DNA from: an uncultured Prevotellaceae bacterium
Lineage (GTDB): Bacteria; Bacteroidota; Bacteroidia; Bacteroidales; Bacteroidaceae
NCBI GenBank assembly: GCA_902781315.1
Contig: CACZIT010000003.1
Coordinates: forward strand, 1-64,000
Length of the DNA: 64,000 bases
Direction of reading: 5' to 3'
Shown: positions 52,395 to 60,339 of the stretch, in pieces
Layout: each line of letters begins with the position of its first letter
Position numbering within the stretch: the stretch's first letter is position 1
Translations under genes and position numbers: made by a program
Notes under the pieces: generated by a model
Databases searched by the model: none
Told to the model about the DNA's origin: nothing
Seen by the model: the letters and a program-made list of their open reading frames with translations, nothing else

Positions 52395-52781
52395 ATGAAG
52401 AAAAAACTCTTCCTACTCCTCTTGGCCTTTGCCGCCCTGTCGGCATCGGCCAAGAGTGTTGTCTTCGTGCTCACCGACAGCACGAAAGTTTATTACCCCC
52501 TCACAGAGGCCGTCATCAAACTCTCGAAGAACGGTTTCACCGTAGGCAAAGACAGTTACCAGTTCGAACGTTTCGACCGCTTCTACATCACTGACGAGGA
52601 TGCCCCCACATCTGTCGAGGCCCTCACCGACGACTCTGCTGCGTTCAACATCCTGGAAGCCGACGTCTACGACCTCAGCGGAAGGAAACTCTCCGCTTCA
52701 AACTCTAAACTCTCAACTCTCCCACCGGGCACCTACATCCTGCGCAGCGGCAACCGTTCAGTGAAGATTGTGAAGAAGTGA
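52395..52781 (+). CDS. Small secreted protein carrying a C-terminal sorting tail
   Basis: The 128-aa product has signal peptide MKKKLFLLLLAFAALSASA, a short beta-rich body (SVVFVLTDSTKVYYPLTEAV) and a tail (EADVYDLSGRKLSAS, PPGTYILRSGNRSVKIVKK) like that of the large exported proteins. Its N-terminal body resembles the first ~60 residues after the signal of some larger proteins here (for example the VDSIRF stretch of CotH). No enzyme or binding domain is evident. It lies in the GH97-GH127/146-HExxH operon, with the next gene 17 bp downstream. Confidence 0.75.
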   Translation: MKKKLFLLLLAFAALSASAKSVVFVLTDSTKVYYPLTEAVIKLSKNGFTVGKDSYQFERFDRFYITDEDAPTSVEALTDDSAAFNILEADVYDLSGRKLSASNSKLSTLPPGTYILRSGNRSVKIVKK

Positions 52782-52798
52782 CACGAAAGAAAGCAACC

Positions 52799-54781
52799 AT
52801 GAAGAAACTTCTCATTTTCATCTGCACGCTGACATTCAGCCTCAGCACCGCTACGGCTCAGGACTCCCTTTGGGCTAAAGCCAAGAGCGACACCCGCTTC
52901 TACACCAATCAGGTCATTGATGTGAGCGATGTAGACTCTATCACCTTCCTCACCGCCCGTATACGCTTCATGACCGATGGCAAGGCCCGTTCGCAGGCGT
53001 TCAACGACATCGAGTACTTCTCATTCCGCAACCCTGGGCTCACCCTCTACTGCCCTGGCGAACTGCGCAGCAACGACTGGAACTCGGAAGCAAGCGAGTG
53101 GTGTTTCCAGCGCTCGCAGGAGAGCGAGCACTTCATTCTCTTCTGGCATGCCGGCTTCGGTCTCGACCCAACGAAGGCCCCGCGCAGCTACGCCTTCAAC
53201 CCTAAGAAAATGTTGGAAGAAGCCGAGAAAATCTACCGTGTGAACACTCAGGAACTCGGTTTCTCGCGCCCTGGCAACAGCTATACGCTTGACCACTACA
53301 AGCACATGCTCTTCGTGCGCTATCAGACGGAATGGCTTGCCACAGGCTCCGGCTACGACGACAAGGTGGGCGCCTTCTGGTGCAATCCAGCTGCCGTGAA
53401 CGACGTCACCACGCTCGGCCACGAGCTCGGCCACACCTTCCAGTACATCGTGCGCTGCGACCTCGGTAGCGGCCACGGCTGGCGACAGGGTCTCGGAGCC
53501 AACGGCGAAGGAGGCAACATGTACTGGGAGTCGTGTGCCCAGTGGCAGTCGTCGCGCGTCTATCCGCAGATGCTCTTCAGCGGATGGGGCACGAGCTATC
53601 CCTACAGCAGCCACAAGAACCTGCTTCACGAAGAGCCTCGCTACGAGAACTACTTCCACCAGTACTACTGGTGCCAACTGCATGGCAACGACTTCATTGG
53701 ACGACTATGGATGGCAGCCAAGGGACTGGAAGACCCCGTAGAAGTCTACCAGCGGCTCACAGGGCGCTCGCAGGCTGAGTTCTGCGACGACATGTTTGAA
53801 TACGCACGTCGCTGCCCCACCTGGGACATCGACGGCATTCGCGAACATGCTGCCAACCAAGAGGATAACTTCACCACAGCCATGCACGATACAGAAGACG
53901 GATGGTTGGAACCCGATGCCGCCAACTGCCCAGAGAACTATGGTTTCAACGTCCTGCGCATGAAACTGCCACAGGAGCCAGGAGCAACTGTGACAGCCCA
54001 CTTCCGCGGCGAGGCTGGCAAAAGCGGATTCCGCTCGCTGAACACGCAGTGGGCAGGATGGCGTTACGGCTTCGCAGCCCTCACCAAGGATGGCCAGCGC
54101 GTCTATAGCGACATTGGGCGCGACGATCAGGGGCAACTGTCGTTCACCCTTCCTGCCGATGCTACCAACCTCTGGTTCGTTACACTCGGAGCTCCCTCCC
54201 AGCATTTCCATCATGCCTGGGACGATAACGACAATAACGACGAGCAGTGGCCTTACGCTGTCCGCTTCAAGGGCACCGACATGCAGGGACACATCACCTA
54301 CGACCCCACGGCTACGCCACACGACACCATCGTCGTCATCAATCTCAACCGCGAATACAACGAAGGAAAGGAACTCAGCGACTACATAGACCTCGACATC
54401 TCGTCTGTCTGCCAAGCACTGGTCTGCCCTGCTGAAGCCCTCAAACTTACGCCAGCATCACAAGATACCATCCGTGTCTTCACCGAGGATGCCGACGGCA
54501 CGCTGCACGACTGGTACACGAGCCAGTATTCCAACTACTTCCTCTACGATGCTGAAAGCAACACCATCAACCCCGCCACCACCGAGACAGCAGAGACCGA
54601 TGCCCGCTTCTATACCATCTACTCTGCCTACAGCAATCGCTATCTGCTCTACTTCGGCGAAGTGAACGGTCAGACCCTTCGTGCTGGCGACACCCACACT
54701 TTCCCCATCGTCTTCCAGCGTACCCTCAGCGACGGCTCTACTGCGACCGCACGCATCAGGCTCAAAGTCACGATGAGATAA
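52799..54781 (+). CDS. Secreted HExxH metallopeptidase-like protein, last gene of the GH97 operon
   Basis: The start was set at MKKLLIFICTLTFSLSTATAQ (signal peptide); an upstream ATG at 52778 overlaps the previous gene. The 660-aa protein has TLGHELGHTFQY (His 208, His 212), with YWESCAQW 31 residues later, the same arrangement as in the proteins at 19331 and 43497. Shared landmarks are WCFQRSQESEHFILFWHAGFG and YGFNVLRMKLP. The last ~150 residues (SDYIDLDISSVCQAL, FPIVFQR) look like a diverged DUF4859-like module. It has no sorting tail and ends LKVTMR. Zinc-peptidase activity is inferred. Confidence 0.8.
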   Translation: MKKLLIFICTLTFSLSTATAQDSLWAKAKSDTRFYTNQVIDVSDVDSITFLTARIRFMTDGKARSQAFNDIEYFSFRNPGLTLYCPGELRSNDWNSEASEWCFQRSQESEHFILFWHAGFGLDPTKAPRSYAFNPKKMLEEAEKIYRVNTQELGFSRPGNSYTLDHYKHMLFVRYQTEWLATGSGYDDKVGAFWCNPAAVNDVTTLGHELGHTFQYIVRCDLGSGHGWRQGLGANGEGGNMYWESCAQWQSSRVYPQMLFSGWGTSYPYSSHKNLLHEEPRYENYFHQYYWCQLHGNDFIGRLWMAAKGLEDPVEVYQRLTGRSQAEFCDDMFEYARRCPTWDIDGIREHAANQEDNFTTAMHDTEDGWLEPDAANCPENYGFNVLRMKLPQEPGATVTAHFRGEAGKSGFRSLNTQWAGWRYGFAALTKDGQRVYSDIGRDDQGQLSFTLPADATNLWFVTLGAPSQHFHHAWDDNDNNDEQWPYAVRFKGTDMQGHITYDPTATPHDTIVVINLNREYNEGKELSDYIDLDISSVCQALVCPAEALKLTPASQDTIRVFTEDADGTLHDWYTSQYSNYFLYDAESNTINPATTETAETDARFYTIYSAYSNRYLLYFGEVNGQTLRAGDTHTFPIVFQRTLSDGSTATARIRLKVTMR

Positions 54782-54803
54782 CCATTCGTACATATCTATA
54801 TTT

Positions 54804-54848
54804 AAAAGAAGTGGCCCACGTCAATCGCTGACGTGGGCCACTTCTTTT
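54804..54848. terminator. Bidirectional terminator between converging operons
   Basis: AAAAGAAGTGGCCCACGTCA and its complement form a perfect long stem around a 5-6 nt loop, with A-tract and T-tract on both sides. It lies 22 bp after the plus-strand stop and 10 bp after the GH10 stop on the minus strand. Confidence 0.93.
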
Positions 54849-54858
54849 ATTCTACAAC

Positions 54859-57525
54859 TTATCTTTTCAGCAACTTTTTGCCATTCATTATAACGATGCC
54901 GCGGTAATCAGAACCGACACGCTGACCAGCAAGATTGTAGATGGCGGCGCCACCGGCCTGCGGCTGCTGGGTCTCCACCTGCTCGATGCCATCGCTGACG
55001 TTGAGCTTTAATTCCATCTTGTCGATGTTGCACTGGGCACCAGTGATAGAGACGCGCAGAATCTGCTCACCTGCATCAAGATGGCGGGCGCCACGCGCCT
55101 TCACCACCTGATAGGTATTCCAATCGCCGTTGCCCGTTTGCGGCACGACAATCTTGCAGAGACTGGTGGTCTTGCCATCGGCTCCAACGAGGGAGATAGA
55201 GAAGTTAGACCCTGACACTCCTGACGACACTGTTGCCTCGAAGGTATAGGTACCAGCCTCAGTGACGTTCACTGTGTAGTCGAGCCATTCGCCTACGGCC
55301 GTATAGCCAATGGCACTGCCGCCGTTGCCTTTGACGATGTCTACACCTTCATTGTCGGTGCGATACTTGGCATCGCCTTCGTCCGTCGCGTCAGAATCAT
55401 GGAACGTAAAGCCTTCGCCTCCTTTGTCGAAATTCTCAGCCTCAATGATGCCAGGCATATCGACGACGCCCTTGTAGGCCGTGCGTTTCGGATTGACAGT
55501 AAGCACGAGGCGTGCCTCGGGAGACTGACGGCCCTCATTATCAATGGCGATGGCCGTGATGGTGTAGGAACCCTTTTCAGCAGGCCTGTAAGTCGTTTCG
55601 AAGGGTTCACTGGAAACTGTGCGCAGCAGAATATTGTCGACGTAGAACTTCACACTCTTCACGCTGTTCTCGGCCGACGACACATCGGCTCGCAACGTGG
55701 TAGTCGTGTTGACGGTGGCAGGTGTGGGGTCAGCAGAGAGTGTGACCTTCATGCCATTGTCGATGTCAATACGGCGAAGGGTAATCTTGTCGAAGTTGAA
55801 ACGCAGGTCACCGCTCTTAACGATGAAGCGCAACCGCTGCTCTCCTGCGGCAAGTTCGCGCTTCAGGCGGCCATGATGCAGTTTGTAAGTGCTCCAGTTG
55901 CCCGTCTTCGTAACGGTCTGTTCGCCTGTCAGGTCTATCAGACCGTCGGCAGTACTCAGGGCAAGCGAGAAGGAGCCGCCGCCATCCTGCGATGAGAGAA
56001 GGGCATCAAACTCATACATACCTGCCTCCTTGACATCAACCGTGTACTCGAGCCACTCACCGGCATGAGTCCAGCCAATGGCATAACCGCCCGAGATGCG
56101 CTCAATGTCAACGCCGCCCGCATCGCTGCGATAGGCTGAGCCTGCGCTACCCTGATTCTGTGAGTCGCTGTCGTGATAGGCAATGCCATCGGCACCCGAG
56201 TCGAAGTTTTCGCCCTCAATGGTTCCCGGAATGACAATGGCTCCCTTGTAGGGCGAACGCGGTTTGTAGACGGTAAAGCCCGACCAGCGTTCGTATTGCG
56301 TACCATCGGTAGCCACCACAACAGCCTTCAGGTCGTGCTTGCCCAGTGTTTCGGCTTCAAACTGAGCTGTGTAGGGGGCTTCTGTCATCTTGCAGAGGAG
56401 GTTATTTTTTACATAAAGGTCGATATGATCGATAGTCTTTGTACGCAACCGGGCTTTCACCTCTATGTTCACCACATCTCCCTGAGTGGCAGAAAGTGTG
56501 GAAGGTTTCACGTAGACCGATGCTTCCTTCACCATCCCCGGGAAAGGACTCTTGGCATTCTTGGCAGCATCACTCTGCATGTATTCGCGCAGCCACTCCA
56601 TGGCCGGACGATCTTTTCCATTACGAATGAGGCCGGAGTTGCCGTCGGTGGTCCAGGTCTTGCCGTAAATATAGCCCCAGAGGGTGATGCCGGCGCAATA
56701 GTCGGCTTCCCACATAACGGGTATCTGCTCCTTGTAGCGCTGCAGCTGCAGGGCGTCGTCGCTGGTGCCGATGTCGTATTCAGAACTGTACATGGGCATC
56801 TTCAGCGCCGTCTGCAGTTTGTTCATGGCCGACTTGAAGTTGCTCAGGCTACAATCGGTCAAGTCGTGCGACTGACAGCCGTAGGCATCGATGGGGGCAC
56901 CGGCGTCGCGCAACGTGCGCACCAGATCTATGAACTGGTCGGTATTCCATTGGAAGGTGTTGTAATCGTTATAAATCAGGATAGCATCAGGCCAACGCTC
57001 GTGGGCCATCTCGAAGGCTTTGATAATCCAGTCGTAACCAGTCTTACCCTCTCCGCCCAACGCAGCACGGTAGGGTGCGGGCTGATGGCCTGCCACGGCT
57101 TCATTGACCACATCAATCATAGGCAGGTCAGGATAGCGCTTCTGGGCAGCATCCATCCACTCTTCGATGGCCTTCAGCTGCTCCGAGGTCGAGAGATTGT
57201 CCATCCAGCCAGGATACTGGGCACCCCACACGAGGCAGTGGAACTTGAAGGGAAAGCCGTACTTCTTGGCGTAGTTGTAGGCGTTGTCGCAGCCACTCCA
57301 GTTGAAGCTGCCGCGGCGGTTGCCTTCCACCGATCCCCACTTGGACTCGTTCTCTGGCGTAATCTGGTTCCAGAGGGTGTAAAATTTCTCTGCCCCGTAG
57401 TCAACGTTGTAACTGGTCGTGATGTTGCCCAAAAACTTGTCGGGATTCGACGACAGCTGTGCCTGCACCTGGTTGACCAGCAGGCACGTCAGCAAGAGGG
57501 CAAGGGTAAAGGTTTTCTTTTTCAT
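54859..57525 (-). CDS. GH10 endo-xylanase-type enzyme with two Ig-like and two CBM6 domains
   Basis: The 888-aa product has a signal peptide ending NQVQAQ. The GH10 domain (~24-325) has ITPENESKWGSVE, FHCLVWGAQYPGW, the acid/base Glu142 in DVVNEAVAG, and the nucleophile Glu249 in MYSSEYDIG, where most family members read TELD. Next come an Ig-like domain (~340-425), a CBM6 (IEGENFDSGADGIAYHDSDS, ~430-560), a second Ig-like domain (~590-680), a second CBM6 (IEAENFDKGGEGFTFHDSDA, ~690-825), and a sorting tail (GIEQVETQQPQ, IYNLAGQRV, IVIMNGKKLLKR). It probably cleaves xylan outside the cell. Its own promoter suggests separate control from the HTCS locus. Confidence 0.92.
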   Translation of the reverse strand: MKKKTFTLALLLTCLLVNQVQAQLSSNPDKFLGNITTSYNVDYGAEKFYTLWNQITPENESKWGSVEGNRRGSFNWSGCDNAYNYAKKYGFPFKFHCLVWGAQYPGWMDNLSTSEQLKAIEEWMDAAQKRYPDLPMIDVVNEAVAGHQPAPYRAALGGEGKTGYDWIIKAFEMAHERWPDAILIYNDYNTFQWNTDQFIDLVRTLRDAGAPIDAYGCQSHDLTDCSLSNFKSAMNKLQTALKMPMYSSEYDIGTSDDALQLQRYKEQIPVMWEADYCAGITLWGYIYGKTWTTDGNSGLIRNGKDRPAMEWLREYMQSDAAKNAKSPFPGMVKEASVYVKPSTLSATQGDVVNIEVKARLRTKTIDHIDLYVKNNLLCKMTEAPYTAQFEAETLGKHDLKAVVVATDGTQYERWSGFTVYKPRSPYKGAIVIPGTIEGENFDSGADGIAYHDSDSQNQGSAGSAYRSDAGGVDIERISGGYAIGWTHAGEWLEYTVDVKEAGMYEFDALLSSQDGGGSFSLALSTADGLIDLTGEQTVTKTGNWSTYKLHHGRLKRELAAGEQRLRFIVKSGDLRFNFDKITLRRIDIDNGMKVTLSADPTPATVNTTTTLRADVSSAENSVKSVKFYVDNILLRTVSSEPFETTYRPAEKGSYTITAIAIDNEGRQSPEARLVLTVNPKRTAYKGVVDMPGIIEAENFDKGGEGFTFHDSDATDEGDAKYRTDNEGVDIVKGNGGSAIGYTAVGEWLDYTVNVTEAGTYTFEATVSSGVSGSNFSISLVGADGKTTSLCKIVVPQTGNGDWNTYQVVKARGARHLDAGEQILRVSITGAQCNIDKMELKLNVSDGIEQVETQQPQAGGAAIYNLAGQRVGSDYRGIVIMNGKKLLKR

Positions 57526-57563
57526 ATTGCTGATTTGATGAGATTGTTATGTTTTTTCCTCTG

Positions 57564-57594
57564 CAAAGATACGACGAAACCATGAATTTTCCAA
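57564..57594 (-). promoter_or_regulatory. Promoter of the GH10 gene
   Basis: On the minus strand TTG (57592-57594), 20 bp, then TATCTTTG (57564-57571), an exact fit to the Bacteroidota consensus, 39 bp before the start codon. Confidence 0.8.
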
Positions 57595-57683
57595 ACGGGA
57601 CGGGTTGGAAAAAGGGGTTGAACGACAAACAATAAAGTTTTTGATACAAATCGAAGATTCTTCCCCTGTCCCCGTAAAAGTAG

Positions 57684-57730
57684 AGACCGCACCGCCGAGG
57701 GGCTTATTCTGCTCTCGGGCGGCACGGTCT
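57684..57730 (-). terminator. Hairpin after the M60-type gene
   Basis: AGACCGTGCCGCCCGAG and CTCGGCGGTGCGGTCT form a long imperfect stem 36 bp after the stop codon. On the minus strand it is followed by CTACTTTTACG, a modest U-run; on the plus strand TTTTTTTTGA follows some 10 bp later. Confidence 0.6.
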
Positions 57731-57765
57731 GACTGGTTAGTTTTTTTTGATGGTTGGGGCAGCCG

Positions 57766-60294
57766 TCAGGGCTCGTAGCACTTCACGCGAGTGCCGTCGT
57801 AGCCTACTGCCATGATGTAGGCGGGCTGCTCGGCAGTGTTCCAGACAACGCTGGTTGCGGAGGGCTTGATGCCCGAGTTGCCGTGGCCGTAGTTGGTCAT
57901 GTGCAAGAGGGTTCCGTCGGCCTTATAGGTCTCGAAGCCCACAGCACCAGGCCATGAGCTGTGCTGGATGACGATGTTCGAGCCTGAGCGCGAACAGCCC
58001 TTCCCCAGCGTACCCTCGGCGAGTGCCGTCTTGTCGCGGAACGACGCGTAGTTGTTCACGTCGAGATAGCAGAAGGCTGCGGGAGCCTCGGCATAGTTGG
58101 CTGCCGCGATCTCCTTTTCAAGGGCATCGAGCATGCTCTGCGTGATGGTGAGCTGGCGGGTGGCATAGTCGCCGATGGTTGCATCCACTGTCTTGAACAT
58201 GCCCACCTGGCGGAAGAACGGCAGGAAATTGGTCTTGGTGATGTGGCACCACTGGCGCATGAAGTTCACCTGCTGCTGTCCGTCGTTCATGGAGGCCAGT
58301 CCGCTCTGCGTGCGAAGGGTTTCGTAGAGCTCGGGATAAGCATCGGGCTGAATGCCGGCTATGCGTGTGTAGACAAGCAGCTGCCAGAAGGGAATGAGCG
58401 TGCAGAAGACGTCGTTGTTGGCGTGAGGAATAAACTGGCCACCCTTCATCACGTTGTGTTCGAAGAAGTCGTAGTAACGGAATCCGCTGGACTCGTTTTC
58501 GAGGCGGTGGTAGCCGTTGGCCTGCAGCTTGTGCTGCACGTAGGCCGACATGATGTTGTTGGTCACCTCAGTCAGACCAATCCAGCGCAGGCCGAGCGTC
58601 TGGTTCTGGTGGCCCAGTTCGTGAGCAGCTCCCCAGAAGTCGTAGTAGGTGCGCGATGTCGGGTCGCGCAGTGCATTCACAGGCACGCAGAAGCCGTCGT
58701 TGGAAGCGTGATAGAGACCTGCCGACGTGGCCACGGTGATGGCACACTGGCGGTTGGGGAACTCGTGCTTGTACTTATAGATGCCCATGAGCTCGCGCTC
58801 GATGGATACTACGCTGTCGTAGGTAGCCATGAGCCACTCGCCGTCGTTGGGACAGTTCTGCTTGAACGACGACACGGGGAAGACGCAGTCAATAAATTCG
58901 CCATGCATGTCGAGGCAGTCGCCAGTGGCATTGGCAAGCAGGCGCTTCCAGTCGGCATTGGTGTGGCCTTTGTACTTCGGGCTGAAATAGCCTTGTTCGG
59001 TGGCACCGAGGAAGTGTATCTTCACCTTGGGGGCCGTCTTCCAACTGGTGGTGTAATAGTTGATGTAGCCATTGCCCTTGTTGGAGGTCTTGATGACGTT
59101 GACACCGTTCTGCAGCGGATAGGTGCTGGTGGCAAAGACCTCGGGACCGAAGTTGCGAATCTGCAGCGACACGGGCTGCTCGCCGATGCCCTCGACGAGG
59201 ATGAGCACCGACTGGCCTTCAGCAAACGTGATGCCCGTCGGGTTCTCATGGTTATTATAGGTGTAGCTGTTCTTCAGTTCGCTCTGCAGGTCGCCTACGG
59301 GACGGAAAGCCGTGAACTCGCCCAGGCGGAACTCCGTGCTATAGGTGCCGGCCAGCATCTCCTGAGCCGCCTGGCGCACCTCGCTGATGGGAATCTGTTC
59401 GAGCTGCTCGGCGGTGACACCGGGCTTCAGCTTCGTGCAGAGCGCATCGGCAAAGTACTGGCTCAGGATGTCGCTCATGTAGTTGTCGGCCTCGAAGAAC
59501 TGCATCTCGGCACAGGCTGCATAGCCGCGCGTGCCGTCGTCGCCGGCTCCGCTCTTCACGACGAAGCGCACGGCAGTGACGTTGTCGATGCCGCCCTCGC
59601 CGAAGGATACACGCGAAGCAGCACTCGAGCCTTCGAAATTATAAGTGCCCAAGTCAACGAATGTCGACGAACCGCTCTGCTGATACTGCACCTTCACTTC
59701 TTTGAAGTTGCCGTTGGTGTTACCGTCCTGGCGCGGATTGTAAACAGCGTAGTCCACGTGCGATGCCTCCTTGAACTTGTAGGTCAGCGTAACGGGGAAG
59801 TTGGTGCCGTTGTACCAAGGTGAATGATAGTAGGTTGCCATATCGCCGTCGAACGACTTCTCGATGCCATAGCCCGACTGCATCTGCGATGCCGTGCCGC
59901 TGGCCACGGGAATGAGGTGGTCGCTGGTGTCGTGACCAGCCTGAACCACCGTAACCGTGCGCACCACGCTGCCGTCGGCCGAGGTGAAGGTAATCGAACC
60001 TGTGCGCTCTGCCATGTTATAGTTGGGCTGGGCAAACACGGCGGTGTTGCCGTTGGCCATGCGCCGCAGCGTAATCCAGGTGTCGGCACTGGTGGCGGTG
60101 TAGTCGCAGTTGGCTGCCACAGCCACGGTGGCGAAGTCGCTGTAGTCGAGATTGACGACGTCGCGCGCCAGCATCAGCCGCTGGGTCTTCAGGTTGGCAT
60201 TGTCAAGACGAAAGGACTGTGCCTGCACGCCTACGGCAAGCAGCATGCTGAGCACAGTGAGCAGGAAATATCTCTTTGTATTCATAGGTCTCAT
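57766..60294 (-). CDS. M60-type (enhancin-like) secreted metallopeptidase with BACON and F5/8C-type domains
   Basis: The 842-aa product starts MRPMNTKRYFLL; MNTKRYF at 60285 is an equal alternative. A signal peptide ends VGVQAQ. A BACON-like domain (~40-118) ends VVRTVTVVQAG, then an F5/8C (CBM32-like) domain (GIEKSFDGDMATYYHSPWY, ~130-270). The M60 part (~320-640) carries AAHELGHQNQ (His ~568), with the third ligand Glu in GLTEVTNN 13 residues later, the HExxH-x(8-28)-E pattern of M60 peptidases. Characterised M60 enzymes of gut Bacteroides cleave O-glycosylated proteins such as mucins. A glycoprotein target is therefore likely, which would suit the peptidase-rich neighbourhood. Confidence 0.88.
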   Translation of the reverse strand: MRPMNTKRYFLLTVLSMLLAVGVQAQSFRLDNANLKTQRLMLARDVVNLDYSDFATVAVAANCDYTATSADTWITLRRMANGNTAVFAQPNYNMAERTGSITFTSADGSVVRTVTVVQAGHDTSDHLIPVASGTASQMQSGYGIEKSFDGDMATYYHSPWYNGTNFPVTLTYKFKEASHVDYAVYNPRQDGNTNGNFKEVKVQYQQSGSSTFVDLGTYNFEGSSAASRVSFGEGGIDNVTAVRFVVKSGAGDDGTRGYAACAEMQFFEADNYMSDILSQYFADALCTKLKPGVTAEQLEQIPISEVRQAAQEMLAGTYSTEFRLGEFTAFRPVGDLQSELKNSYTYNNHENPTGITFAEGQSVLILVEGIGEQPVSLQIRNFGPEVFATSTYPLQNGVNVIKTSNKGNGYINYYTTSWKTAPKVKIHFLGATEQGYFSPKYKGHTNADWKRLLANATGDCLDMHGEFIDCVFPVSSFKQNCPNDGEWLMATYDSVVSIERELMGIYKYKHEFPNRQCAITVATSAGLYHASNDGFCVPVNALRDPTSRTYYDFWGAAHELGHQNQTLGLRWIGLTEVTNNIMSAYVQHKLQANGYHRLENESSGFRYYDFFEHNVMKGGQFIPHANNDVFCTLIPFWQLLVYTRIAGIQPDAYPELYETLRTQSGLASMNDGQQQVNFMRQWCHITKTNFLPFFRQVGMFKTVDATIGDYATRQLTITQSMLDALEKEIAAANYAEAPAAFCYLDVNNYASFRDKTALAEGTLGKGCSRSGSNIVIQHSSWPGAVGFETYKADGTLLHMTNYGHGNSGIKPSATSVVWNTAEQPAYIMAVGYDGTRVKCYEP

Positions 60295-60339
60295 TTCTTT
60301 TTAAACTTCATTAAGTTCTTTCACTTCCGAAGGCTTCGC

